Part shown: positions 5,539-13,693 of the stretch, one piece after another
Position numbering within the stretch: the stretch's first letter is position 1
Layout: the number at the start of each line of letters is the position of its first letter
NCBI GenBank assembly: GCA_016844425.1
Contig: JAERML010000022.1
Span: forward strand, 1-19,160
Reading direction: 5' to 3'
Source: Bacteroidota bacterium
Lineage (GTDB): Bacteria; Bacteroidota; UBA10030; UBA6906
DNA: 19,160 bases
The notes under the pieces: generated by a model
What the model was told of the DNA's origin: nothing
The model's input: only the letters and a program-made list of their open reading frames with translations
Databases searched by the model: none
Made by a program: the position numbers and the translations under genes

Positions 5539-7185
5539 ATGCACTTCTTCCGACGGCTTCCCCTTTCACGTAAGATTCTCCTGGGCATTCTGCCGCTCTT
5601 CCTTCTTTTCATTTCTCTCAGTGTCGCTCTGCAGAATCACTTTCAAGAACAAGAGATGATGGAGCAGGCGCAGCTCTCTGCACATACATATGCCGACATT
5701 ATCAAAGAATCCCTTGTCAGCATGATGGTGAACAATTACAAAGTCGACGAGAGTTTTCTTGAACGGGTGAAAGAGGTTCAGCAGTTTGATACGGTGCATA
5801 TTCTCGTCAACGATCTCCGGCTCCGGGAAGAGCTGCTGACGCCGGAACGTATCGAGCGGCTTGAAACAAAATACAAGACCCTGCGCCCCCATGACGGGGT
5901 CGAAGAGAGTGTTCTCGAAACCGGTCAACCGGTGTTCAGCCGCGAGGGAGACCGCTTTCGCGGAGTGATCCCGTTTACGGCAACAGACGTGTGTCAGAAG
6001 TGCCACGCCGTCCCGGTCGGCTATACGTTGGGAGCCACGGATCTTCACATTTCCTTCGAGCGTTTCTCGCGGGCAGCCGAGGGAAACTGGAAACGCTCGT
6101 TCCTCATCTTTGTCCTGTTTACGGGACTGGCCATTGCCGTTGCGACGCTTACGTTCACGCGGTTTATTTCAAAACCAGTGGACCGCCTTGTGGCAGCGAC
6201 GCGTGAGATTAGCACCGGGAACCTCAACTATGCCATCCCGGGGCTCCCTCCTGCTACCGATCGCGACCCCCGGGGAGAACGATCACGACCGGAGGACGAG
6301 TTGGGATTCCTGACCGTCAAGTTCGACGAGATGCGCTCCTCCCTTAAGGAAAAGATTGCCCAACTCGACAGAGCCAACGTCAGCCTCTCGGAACGGAACA
6401 AGGAGGTGGAGGAAGCCCTGCGGCAACTGCGGCAGGCGCAGGAGGAACTCGTGCGAAGTGAGCGTCTTGCCGTCACCGGAAAAATGACTGCACAACTCTC
6501 ACATGAAATCAACAACCCGATCCATAACATTCAGAGTTTGTTGGAATCTTCACTCCGGAAAATCAATGGCAATATTCAGGCTCGGGAACTGATCACGGTG
6601 GCTCTCGAAGAAGTGACGCGTATGGCCAAGCTGACACGACACATGCTCGAGTTTTACCGCGGGTCCGTGGTGGAGATGGAGAAAGAGCCGATCGACATTG
6701 CCAATCTTCTTGATGACATTGCGAGAACAAACCGGGAGCCGCTCCACAGCCGTGGCATACAACTTGTCATGGACATGCCGGCGACTCTTCCTTCTGTCCA
6801 AGGGTCGAGAGACAAACTCAAACAGGTTTTTCTCAATCTGATCCTGAATGCCCGTGACGCGATGCCCAACGGCGGAATGATTACCATCCGAGTTGTTGCC
6901 AGTCATGGACAATTGAACATCGAAATCGCAGACACAGGAGTAGGAATCCCACCCGAACACATGGGGCGTATCTTTGAAGCCTTCTTTACGACAAAGAAAG
7001 AGGTCAGCGGTGTTGGCCTCGGCCTCGCGGTAACGTACGGCATTATTCAGCAGCACCAGGGGACAATCACAGTAAAGAGTACGGTGGGCAAAGGGACAAC
7101 GTTTACCATCCAGCTCCCGCTCACGATTCAACAGAATGGCGAACAACATGACTCCGATAGAACAGCCCGAACATCCCGTGCGTGA
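5539..7185 (+). CDS. Sensor histidine kinase with extracytoplasmic c-type heme motif
   Basis: A 548-residue membrane kinase. TM1 is about 13-32. The extracytoplasmic domain (about 33-185) contains a single c-heme motif CQKCH (C152, C155, H156) followed by GYTLGATDLHIS, an arrangement typical of heme-bearing PAS-like or DUF3365-type sensor domains. TM2 is about 187-208 and HAMP about 209-275. A coiled coil (about 271-310) leads to the DHp helix with SHEINNPIHN (H322). N box (NLILNARDAM, N437), G1 (DTGVGIP, D465), F and G2 (GVGLGLAV) boxes are intact. The NN after the phosphoacceptor is usual for kinases paired with NtrC-type regulators. The motif implies covalent heme c, so redox state or a gas ligand is the likely signal. 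It overlaps the sigma-54 activator gene, its probable partner. AGGG ten bases before the ATG is a weak ribosome site. Confidence 0.93.
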   Translation: MHFFRRLPLSRKILLGILPLFLLFISLSVALQNHFQEQEMMEQAQLSAHTYADIIKESLVSMMVNNYKVDESFLERVKEVQQFDTVHILVNDLRLREELLTPERIERLETKYKTLRPHDGVEESVLETGQPVFSREGDRFRGVIPFTATDVCQKCHAVPVGYTLGATDLHISFERFSRAAEGNWKRSFLIFVLFTGLAIAVATLTFTRFISKPVDRLVAATREISTGNLNYAIPGLPPATDRDPRGERSRPEDELGFLTVKFDEMRSSLKEKIAQLDRANVSLSERNKEVEEALRQLRQAQEELVRSERLAVTGKMTAQLSHEINNPIHNIQSLLESSLRKINGNIQARELITVALEEVTRMAKLTRHMLEFYRGSVVEMEKEPIDIANLLDDIARTNREPLHSRGIQLVMDMPATLPSVQGSRDKLKQVFLNLILNARDAMPNGGMITIRVVASHGQLNIEIADTGVGIPPEHMGRIFEAFFTTKKEVSGVGLGLAVTYGIIQQHQGTITVKSTVGKGTTFTIQLPLTIQQNGEQHDSDRTARTSRA

Positions 7186-8578
7186 AAACATCCTCGTCGT
7201 CGATGACGACAAGGCCTTCCGTGTTGCCACACAGACTGTGCTGGAGGACGAAGGATATCGCGTGACGCTTGCAACCAACGGCACGGAAGCACTTGCGTTC
7301 CTGGAAAGGAATGAATTCGATCTGCTCCTCTCCGACATGGTCATGGAGAAAATGAGCGGTATCGTCTTGCTCCAACAAGCCCGTGCCCGGTGGCCGGAGC
7401 TCCCGGTGGTGATGGTGACCGGTTTCGGTTCCATCCAGACCGCAGTGGAGGCCATGCGTCTCGGTGCGGTTGACTATTTGACGAAACCGACCAACAACGA
7501 CGAGTTGCTTATTAAGATCCGTCGGGTGTTGGATATCCGGATCAAGGACCGCGAGCTGAAAATGCTCAGGGAGGAGCTCCGCGGAACCTACAGTTTCAGC
7601 AACATGATTACGCGCAGCGACAAGATGAAAGACGTCATCACTCAGATCCGTCAGGTTGCCGATACGGACGTCACCATTCTGATCCAGGGGGAGAGTGGAA
7701 CGGGAAAGGAATTAGTGGCGCACGCATTGCATTTCAACAGCAAGCGGCGGGGGCACCCCTTTGTGGCGGTCAACTGCTCCGCGATTCCAGAGAACCTCCT
7801 TGAGAGCGAGTTGTTTGGATATGAAAAAGGAGCCTTTACCGGCGCATTGAAACAACGGTCGGGCAAGTTCGAAGAGGCGCACCTGGGAACGCTGTTCCTT
7901 GACGAGATCGGCGACATTTTTCCGTCCGTACAGACGAAGCTCTTGCGCGTGCTCCAGGAGAAGGCGTTCGAACGAGTCGGCGGGAACAATACGATCACCG
8001 TCGACACGCGCGTGGTTGCGGCCAGCAATCGCAACCTTGAAATGATGGCACATCAGGGGGACTTCCGCGAGGACTTGTTCTACCGACTGAACGTGTTTCC
8101 GATTACGCTTCCCCCGCTTCGCGAGCGGCTGGAGGACGTTCCTTTGCTTGCGGAGTATTTCCTTCAGCGTCACGCAGACCTTGCAGGTGGGCGCGTCAAG
8201 TTCATCGCTCCGAACGTTATCAGTGACATGATGAACTATGCATGGCGCGGCAACATCCGTGAACTCGAGAACCTGATGAAACGGGCAATGATAAAGACTT
8301 TGGGTGATACCATCACGGGGATCGAGGTGCCGACCAACGAACAACGTCCGGTGCAGCCGGCAGCCATCGATCCCACGGCAGCAGTGAATCTTAATACCCC
8401 GTACAAAGAGTACCTCGGCACCATTCTACGCGACGCCGAGGAAAAATACCTTCTCAGGATGCTCAGGCTGCACAAGGGCAACATCAACCAGATCGCCCGC
8501 CTGATGGATGTTGATCGGAAAACCATCTATCGAAAGATGACGGACTACTCGATCGATCCCTCCTCGTTCCGCGATTGA
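7136..8578 (+). CDS. NtrC-family sigma-54-dependent response regulator
   Basis: A 480-residue activator. The receiver domain (about 17-130) has acidic D23-D25, phosphoacceptor D67, T95 and K117. The AAA+ domain (about 155-390) has Walker A GESGTGKE (185-192), the sigma-54 contact loop GAFTGA (232-237) and Walker B LFLDEIGD (D256, E257). A Fis-type helix-turn-helix ends the protein (about 450-478, NINQIARLMDVDRKTIYRKM). All key residues are present, so it should activate RNA polymerase-sigma-54 when phosphorylated, most likely by the kinase it overlaps. The ATG at 7136 gives a 50-base overlap. An ATG at 7148 and a GTG at 7178 (8-base overlap, closer to the ILVVDDD strand) are alternatives; none has a clear ribosome site. 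Confidence 0.93.
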   Translation: MANNMTPIEQPEHPVRENILVVDDDKAFRVATQTVLEDEGYRVTLATNGTEALAFLERNEFDLLLSDMVMEKMSGIVLLQQARARWPELPVVMVTGFGSIQTAVEAMRLGAVDYLTKPTNNDELLIKIRRVLDIRIKDRELKMLREELRGTYSFSNMITRSDKMKDVITQIRQVADTDVTILIQGESGTGKELVAHALHFNSKRRGHPFVAVNCSAIPENLLESELFGYEKGAFTGALKQRSGKFEEAHLGTLFLDEIGDIFPSVQTKLLRVLQEKAFERVGGNNTITVDTRVVAASNRNLEMMAHQGDFREDLFYRLNVFPITLPPLRERLEDVPLLAEYFLQRHADLAGGRVKFIAPNVISDMMNYAWRGNIRELENLMKRAMIKTLGDTITGIEVPTNEQRPVQPAAIDPTAAVNLNTPYKEYLGTILRDAEEKYLLRMLRLHKGNINQIARLMDVDRKTIYRKMTDYSIDPSSFRD

Positions 8579-8611
8579 ACCACCTGAATCCTTCAGCCCG
8601 CCTTCGTCGTT

Positions 8612-8635
8612 CCCTGTGGCATTGGTGCTACAGGG
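8612..8635. terminator. Stable hairpin after the two-component genes
   Basis: A 10-bp stem (8612-8621 with 8626-8635) with one G-T wobble closes a TTGG tetraloop, 34 bases after the activator stop. No T run follows on the plus strand, so it may be a factor-assisted terminator, an mRNA-stabilising structure or a regulator site rather than a classical terminator. Confidence 0.45.
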
Positions 8636-8697
8636 TCTAACAGGCAGATCTTTCTGCATGTAGCGTGCTTTCCCCACAAGGTCTCCATGTCTGAGTG

Positions 8698-8713
8698 TGG
8701 CATGATGCTTGAC
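8698..8713 (+). promoter_or_regulatory. Sigma-54-like -24/-12 element ahead of the ECF gene
   Basis: TGGCATGATGCTTGAC matches the consensus TGGCAYRNNNNTTGCW at every fixed position except the last two. The -24 half (TGGCATG) is perfect and the spacing is right, but the -12 half reads TTGAC instead of TTGCW. It lies 50 bases before the ECF start and just after a sigma-54 activator gene. TTGACC within it (8709-8714) could instead be a sigma-70 -35 box, but no good -10 follows at 16-18 bases. Confidence 0.35.
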
Positions 8714-8716
8714 CTT

Positions 8717-8733
8717 TGTTAGCCAGCCTAACA
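8717..8733. promoter_or_regulatory. Perfect inverted repeat near the expected ECF transcription start
   Basis: TGTTAG and CTAACA form a perfect 6-bp inverted repeat with a 5-base CCAGC centre. It would cover the start point expected from the sigma-54-like element. A further CTAACA copy lies at 8637-8642. It may be an operator or an RNA hairpin in the leader. Confidence 0.3.
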
Positions 8734-8762
8734 CTTCATCCATCACTCCGTCAGCTGATCAC

Positions 8763-9371
8763 ATGGCAACAGACTCTTTGTTCGAACGCGAAGCGCTTAC
8801 TCATCTCGATGCGCTTCAGCATTTTGCTTTCCAGCTCTGCCGGGATGAACAGTCATCACATGACCTTGTGCAGGAAACCATGTTGAAGGCACTCCGCTAC
8901 TTCCACACGTACAAGGAAGGAACCAACTGTCGTGCATGGCTGTACCAGATCTGCAAGAACTCCTTTATCAACAACTATCATCGGAAACAACACGAACCTA
9001 CGGCGGTCGATTTTCAGGAAATGCGTTACGTGGGCGGCACAGGTCACGACACCGGGCGAGGGATACACATCGATGTGAACGATGGGACCGTTTATCACAT
9101 GAAGGTTGGTTACCTCAGCGATGAAGTTGCTTCTGCACTTGACACGATTCCGCCGGACTACCAGACCGTGCTCATCCTCAGTGACATCGAAGGATACACA
9201 TACGAAGAAGTCGCCGAGTTTCTCCACTCCCCGATCGGGACAATCCGTTCGCGGATTCATCGTGGACGAAAATTGCTGGCGGACCGATTGGCAACATTTG
9301 CACAGCGCGAAGGCTATCGCTCGCGGATACGTTCTATGCAGAGATCACACGAGGAGGTTCCATGCAAGTGA
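8763..9371 (+). CDS. ECF-family RNA polymerase sigma factor (RpoE-like)
   Basis: A 202-residue sigma factor. Region 2 (about 10-75) shows HDLVQETMLKALRYFHTYKEGTNCRAWLYQICKNSFINNYHRK, which binds core polymerase and the -10. A linker of about 55 residues contains a GGTGHDTGRG stretch. Region 4 (about 128-185) shows IPPDYQTVLILSDIEGYTYEEVAEFLHSPIGTIRSRIHRGRKLL, the -35-binding helix-turn-helix. The architecture matches the RpoE-like factors common in Bacteroidota and Chlorobi. The ATG at 8763 is preferred over a TTG at 8709, because the extra 18 residues lie in the regulatory region and add nothing to the fold. No zinc-finger anti-sigma factor follows; a cytochrome-like remnant overlaps the end by 10 bases. 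Confidence 0.93.
   Translation: MATDSLFEREALTHLDALQHFAFQLCRDEQSSHDLVQETMLKALRYFHTYKEGTNCRAWLYQICKNSFINNYHRKQHEPTAVDFQEMRYVGGTGHDTGRGIHIDVNDGTVYHMKVGYLSDEVASALDTIPPDYQTVLILSDIEGYTYEEVAEFLHSPIGTIRSRIHRGRKLLADRLATFAQREGYRSRIRSMQRSHEEVPCK
9351..9364 (+). promoter_or_regulatory. Strong ribosome site for the cytochrome-like remnant
   Basis: GAGGAGG (9351-9357), four bases before the ATG at 9362, lies within the last codons of the ECF gene. It is the main evidence that the short downstream frame is translated, and may once have served a different gene. Confidence 0.6.
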
Positions 9372-9664
9372 GCCCCGCCCGGGTTGTCAGCGCTCTGGCG
9401 TTCAGCACCGGCTGTCATGATGGAAGTGCCGGAATGTATCTGGATGCAGAACGAAGTTACCAGAACCTCGTCGGCGTGGCGGCGAACGCGGGTTGCACAT
9501 CGGAGCAAAGAGTTGAGCGGGGGAATTCCTCATCAAGTGTCTTGGTCAAAAGAATCTCGGGCACGGCATGCGGCACACAAATGCCGAAGAAGGGACAGCC
9601 TCTTTCGGCGGACGTGATACGAATGATTGCCGCGTGGATCGATCAGGGAGGCGAGAACAACTGA
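9362..9664 (+). CDS. Truncated cytochrome c-like domain protein
   Basis: A 100-residue frame with GCHDGSAGMYLD near the start, then RSYQNLVGV, a middle cysteine, a GNSSSSVLVKRISGT segment, TACGTQMP and a final LSADVIRMIAAWIDQG helix. This order matches the small cytochrome c-like domains that have CxxxxGCH-type heme sites and a CGxQMP methionine-ligand loop. Two things are missing: any signal peptide, and the first heme cysteine (the expected position, five before the second cysteine, is alanine in AFSTGCH). As it stands it can neither reach the periplasm nor bind heme c normally. It overlaps the ECF end by 10 bases and the next gene by one base (TGATG). It may be a decaying fragment, a deletion fusion, or a cytoplasmic protein with a new role. 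Confidence 0.6.
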   Translation: MQVSPARVVSALAFSTGCHDGSAGMYLDAERSYQNLVGVAANAGCTSEQRVERGNSSSSVLVKRISGTACGTQMPKKGQPLSADVIRMIAAWIDQGGENN

Positions 9665-10350
9665 TGCTGCCGGTAATGGACGTCATGTCGACATACGAAC
9701 AAGCGCTGCGTGCTGAACGGAAGGAGAAATTCGCCGAGGCGTACACCTTGTTTCTTGCGTGTGTGGGTCATCCGGACTGTGACGCGGGGGAAATCTCCTT
9801 TCACTCAGGATGGTGCCTTGAGCAGCTGCCGCACGGGGATCGCAACGAAGTAGTCCGATTGTACCATAAAGCAGCAGAGGCTGCTGCTACGCCATCGTGC
9901 AAGATGAACAGTCTTTTCCGCGCCGGCTGGGTACTGATGCAGGCAAAGGAACACGCCAAAGCTGCAGATCTTTTTCGCCAGACAATAGAGTACTGCACGT
10001 TTGTTGGGATGGAGACCGAGACCTATCACCAGGCGATGTTCTGGTATGCTGTTTGTCTCGAGGCCCGGTCGTGGTACCTTGATGCGTTGAAATGGTACCG
10101 CTGTGTTGAGTCTCTTGCCTCCTCCCTTAATCCTGAGAGCCGCTACCGTCAGATTATTTGTTTGAACCAGATTGGCCTTTATGAGGAGGCGATCAACGTT
10201 TGTCATAGTTTTGAGCGCCCCGCGCCGACTGGGTTCAACTCCGGTCGGTATGGTGAACTGCAATCGCTGGCCCGTCATGAACATGATCTCCTCCAAGCGT
10301 GTCTTCACCCCGCACTGAGGAAAGGAGCCGCTTCCCATGTTGGTTGTTGA
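9664..10350 (+). CDS. TPR-repeat protein of the polysaccharide cluster
   Basis: A 228-residue protein built of helical pairs. Units such as ALRAERKEKFAEAYTLFLACV, MNSLFRAGWVLMQAKEHAKAADLFRQTIEY, AMFWYAVCLEARSWYLDALKWYRCV and QIICLNQIGLYEEAINVCHSF follow the TPR pattern (about four repeats). There is no signal peptide or membrane helix, so it should be cytoplasmic and act as a protein-binding scaffold. The ATG at 9664 overlaps the preceding TGA, and GGGAGG lies about 11 bases upstream. In-frame ATG codons at 9676 and 9685 are possible. It overlaps the TPR-GT9 gene by 14 bases, which suggests it works with that enzyme. Confidence 0.75.
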   Translation: MLPVMDVMSTYEQALRAERKEKFAEAYTLFLACVGHPDCDAGEISFHSGWCLEQLPHGDRNEVVRLYHKAAEAAATPSCKMNSLFRAGWVLMQAKEHAKAADLFRQTIEYCTFVGMETETYHQAMFWYAVCLEARSWYLDALKWYRCVESLASSLNPESRYRQIICLNQIGLYEEAINVCHSFERPAPTGFNSGRYGELQSLARHEHDLLQACLHPALRKGAASHVGC

Positions 10351-12232
10351 TCACACACCATCACTTACATCGGCTTCCACGGATGTAATTGAGCTGCAGG
10401 AACTTGAATACATCGCGTTCTCCGGTCAACACGATATTGCCCATGGGATTTTCCGGGGTATCCCAAAAGGCGAGCGGATTCGATTTGCCAATAAATATAT
10501 CCTGAGCGAAGTCGTTTATGGTGGCGTTGAAAAGCTGAGAAAGTTCCTGGCCGCTTCGGCCGAGGAGCATGCGAGGGAAGAGAAGGAGTTTGTCGACGAT
10601 ACAGTCGGGCTTTTCATAAGAAGTGCACGGGCTTCGCGGTCGTTTCCGCGCGAGCTTTTCGAGACGCTACTTCTGTGGGGCGATGAGCTCACGCGACTGT
10701 CACTTTTACAGGAGGCCCTCAGATATTATGAGGAGGCGCTAGAGATGGGGGTAAATCGTTACCCCGATCTCTCTTCCCGCACCCTTGTCGCGAAAGCTGG
10801 TGTGCTGACGACACTGGGAAAATTTCGCGAGGCACAAACGCTTCTTGCATTGTTGGCAGAACGGCCATATATCATCACCGACCGGAACGTCATTCCAGAA
10901 GTGATCTTTCACCTGGGAAGAGAATCACTTCTCAGGGGAGACATCGACTACTATAAGGCGTTGTTGTTCCGAGGACTGCGTCATTTCTATATGAATATCG
11001 ACGACCGACGGCTGTTCGTGGAACAAATCAGGAAGACCTATCGGCGTTCATGGAAAATCCTCGTTGCACGCAATGTGCCCGCGGCGGACAAAGTTCTCTA
11101 TGCGCTTCACCGACTGTATTTCGGTCTGCATGATGTGAAAGCGATTCGCTCCACGCGGATGTCGGCAATATTCAAGCTGGGACTGCTTGGTTATGTGTAT
11201 TGGCTGACGTACTTACGGCACGGAACCATTGTACAGCAATCTCCCCGACAATCCGCACCATCTGTCTCGCTCCTTGTTGCCGGGAACGGTAGGGCCGACA
11301 GGCCGATGGTTATGGAAACGCGCCGGTGGCGGAACATCCTGGTTACGCGCGCGATGGGTGGCATCGGCGACCTGCTGATGATGACTCCCGGATTCCACGC
11401 GCTCAAACAGAAGTACCCGCACGACGAAATACATCTTGCTATTCCACGCCGGTACTTCCCGGTGTTCGAAGGAAACGAGGACGTGCATTTGATCGATATT
11501 GAACGCAACACATTCCAGCACACGGACTATCGCAAGTGGTTTAATTTCACCGATTGTCCTGCGTCGAGGGTGGAAAGTAGAACAGCACCTAAAGTACGCA
11601 GAGGGAGGATCGATGTGTTCGCTGGGTCGCTTGGCATCGGGGCACTACGCCGACAGCGAATGGATCGAAATCCGCGGTACTTCGTCTCGAAGGAAGAGAG
11701 AGAATCTCAGGCGGACTTCTGGCACGAACATGGTCTGACGGCGAAGCGCGTTATTGGCGTACAGCTCTATTCAGATGAAGTCTACAGAAACTATCCGCAC
11801 ATGCAGCAATTAGTGAAGCTCCTTGTCCTTGAATATCACGTGCTGGTTTTTGATGCGGAGGCAATTCACGGTTTTGACGACGAAAGAGTGACGAAAGTGG
11901 CCGGAATGCCGCTTCGGCGCGCATTCGCGCTGGCTGCCGGCTGCGATGCAATCGTGGCTCCCGACTCTGCGTTCGTCCATGTTGCCGCAGCATTGAGAAT
12001 CCCGTGCGTGGCGCTGTACGGCCCGATCGACGGAAAAGTGAGAACAGAGCACTATCCCCACTGTGTGTATCTCGATGCCCGCCAGACGCTGGGTTGCGTC
12101 CCCTGCTGGAGGAACGACCGCATCCCCTGTAAACTCACCAACATGCGGACCAGCATCTGCATGGGGGATATCGCGCCCGGCGACATTCGGCGAGCGCTGC
12201 AAACAATGCTTACCATCAAGGAGTGCGTATGA
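10337..12232 (+). CDS. TPR-fused glycosyltransferase family 9 protein (heptosyltransferase-like)
   Basis: A 631-residue fusion. Residues about 20-300 are helical with TPR-like pairs (LLQEALRYYEEALEMG, GKFREAQTLLALLAERP). Residues about 333-631 form a GT9 (GT-B) enzyme. NILVTRAMGGIGDLLMMTPGFHALKQKYP (333-361) is the N-terminal glycine-rich motif, and DAIVAPDSAFVHVAAALRIPCVALYGP (537-563) is the C-terminal sugar-nucleotide motif with the conserved SAFVH segment. A cysteine set, C587-x2-C590, C598 and C608-M, corresponds to the CxxC...C...CM pattern often seen near the end of GT9 proteins. The family transfers heptose or similar sugars from nucleotide donors to lipid or polysaccharide acceptors at the inner membrane. 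Plain GT9 enzymes are about 350 residues, so the N-terminal half is an addition. AAAGGAG lies about ten bases before the ATG. Confidence 0.88.
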   Translation: MLVVDHTPSLTSASTDVIELQELEYIAFSGQHDIAHGIFRGIPKGERIRFANKYILSEVVYGGVEKLRKFLAASAEEHAREEKEFVDDTVGLFIRSARASRSFPRELFETLLLWGDELTRLSLLQEALRYYEEALEMGVNRYPDLSSRTLVAKAGVLTTLGKFREAQTLLALLAERPYIITDRNVIPEVIFHLGRESLLRGDIDYYKALLFRGLRHFYMNIDDRRLFVEQIRKTYRRSWKILVARNVPAADKVLYALHRLYFGLHDVKAIRSTRMSAIFKLGLLGYVYWLTYLRHGTIVQQSPRQSAPSVSLLVAGNGRADRPMVMETRRWRNILVTRAMGGIGDLLMMTPGFHALKQKYPHDEIHLAIPRRYFPVFEGNEDVHLIDIERNTFQHTDYRKWFNFTDCPASRVESRTAPKVRRGRIDVFAGSLGIGALRRQRMDRNPRYFVSKEERESQADFWHEHGLTAKRVIGVQLYSDEVYRNYPHMQQLVKLLVLEYHVLVFDAEAIHGFDDERVTKVAGMPLRRAFALAAGCDAIVAPDSAFVHVAAALRIPCVALYGPIDGKVRTEHYPHCVYLDARQTLGCVPCWRNDRIPCKLTNMRTSICMGDIAPGDIRRALQTMLTIKECV

Positions 12233-13659
12233 AGGCTTCAAGCAAGATCTGCGACGCGGCAGATTGGTTCCATCCGGAAATCAACGCGATCATCAGGGAA
12301 GAATTGAGAGAAATCCCCCGTTTCCACCGGAAGCAATGGGAGTTTGCGATGATCTTTCATGTCCTGCGCGAGAGAGGATTGCTCAGACCCGACTCACTGG
12401 GTCTTTCCAGGGGTGGGGGGAGGGAGTTGCTTCTGTACGCCATCGCACCGCATATCAGGCAGCTTGTGGTGACTGATCTGTATGATACGCAGACAACATG
12501 GGACTGCGCGAAGACAAGCGATCCTGACGAATTCATCAGAGCCGGCAAACCATTCCCCATGGACGACAATAAGGTGAAGGCTCTCCGCATGGACATGCGG
12601 GCAATGGAATTTGAGGAGAACACATTCGATTTCTGCTACTCGTCATGCTCGATCGAGCATATCGGCACACGAAGCGACTTCCTTCTCCACCTGAATGAAG
12701 CAAGCCGTGTGCTGAAGGATGGTGGAATTTATGTCCTGACGACGGAACTTGGATATGGCGAGGAGATCATTGAGCATCCGAACAACTATGTCTTCACTCG
12801 AGCGTATCTGAACGACCTTTTCGAGGAATGCGGCCTCACACCGGAGACAGAATGTGATGGCTCGATCGTACCTCATAAAGTCAATTATCCGATTCCCGCA
12901 AACATGAAGGGTCTTTGCCATACCAACGGAGAGGCACTATCCACATCGCTCTTTCAGGAATACACGCACGTCCAGTTGCTGCGTGGGAAACATCCATATA
13001 CATCTGCCCTGTTTGTACTGCGCAAGGAGCCGAAGTCCAACGTTCGGTCCCGCATGATATTCAGTGGTATCGAGGCATCCCGCTCGTTTCTAGCCGCGGG
13101 GATTCAGGAGTACCGCAGTTTGCTGGATACGACGCGGGTAACCCTCCATCCGTTCTCATTTCTCCCCAAGGAAGTGTCCCCCTTCTTTGTCGACCATGCA
13201 GATTTTTTTGCTGCGATGAACCAGAAGCCTGACCACGACGGAACGCTACTTCACACCGACTACTACTGGTTCGGTTCGGGCACACGCACGTTTTCGATCA
13301 AGCTGGCATCCTACAGAGCCGATGAGGAAAGCCTTCTCGACCTCAGGCTCCATCGCTATCGCACTGCCGGACCAGTTGCTGTAGAGTGTGTTAAGTCCGT
13401 GCACTGTGTTGTGTCCGGTGAAGCCGACACGTCGGTATTCATGACAGTGGATGTGGATGACGAGCATACCTATGCACTGCTGGCGAAAGTGGTGAGCGGT
13501 TCCTGTGTGATGAAGTCTATTGAGATCACCAGTTGGGCCGGAACGGCACCGTCTCAGGTGGCAAAGGCAACCGGCCCCGCGCTGAACGGTGATGCGAGCC
13601 CTGTGCGCCTTGAGGTGCGCGGCGTCGGGCGCTCATTAAAACGATTGCTACACCTGTAA
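12229..13659 (+). CDS. SAM-dependent methyltransferase with beta-rich C-terminal domain
   Basis: A 476-residue protein. Residues about 40-255 form a class I methyltransferase. A glycine-rich SAM loop (LGLSRGGGRELLLYAIA, about 57-73) is followed by VVTDLYD (acidic ribose contact), MDMRAMEFEENTFDFCYSSCSIEHIG (motif II/III region) and RVLKDGGIYVLTTEL. Residues about 275-476 are rich in short alternating hydrophobic strands (YYWFGSGTRTFSIKL, LLDLRLHRYR, TSVFMTVDVDDEHTYALLAKV, MKSIEITSW) and look like a beta-sandwich I cannot name. The ATG at 12229 is chosen over the GTG at 12223, because AAGGAG (12218-12223) has a five-base spacing to it and it shares ATGA with the preceding stop. In this cluster it probably methylates a sugar or a chain end. 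Confidence 0.85.
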   Translation: MKASSKICDAADWFHPEINAIIREELREIPRFHRKQWEFAMIFHVLRERGLLRPDSLGLSRGGGRELLLYAIAPHIRQLVVTDLYDTQTTWDCAKTSDPDEFIRAGKPFPMDDNKVKALRMDMRAMEFEENTFDFCYSSCSIEHIGTRSDFLLHLNEASRVLKDGGIYVLTTELGYGEEIIEHPNNYVFTRAYLNDLFEECGLTPETECDGSIVPHKVNYPIPANMKGLCHTNGEALSTSLFQEYTHVQLLRGKHPYTSALFVLRKEPKSNVRSRMIFSGIEASRSFLAAGIQEYRSLLDTTRVTLHPFSFLPKEVSPFFVDHADFFAAMNQKPDHDGTLLHTDYYWFGSGTRTFSIKLASYRADEESLLDLRLHRYRTAGPVAVECVKSVHCVVSGEADTSVFMTVDVDDEHTYALLAKVVSGSCVMKSIEITSWAGTAPSQVAKATGPALNGDASPVRLEVRGVGRSLKRLLHL

Positions 13660-13693
13660 ACTACGGCACCTGTGGGTGTATGAAAGGAAAACA

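Noticed and set aside
6550..7455. A 301-codon minus-strand open frame opposite the heme kinase and activator genes.
   Set aside because: Both plus-strand proteins have full catalytic motifs throughout this stretch; the antisense product has no recognisable domain.
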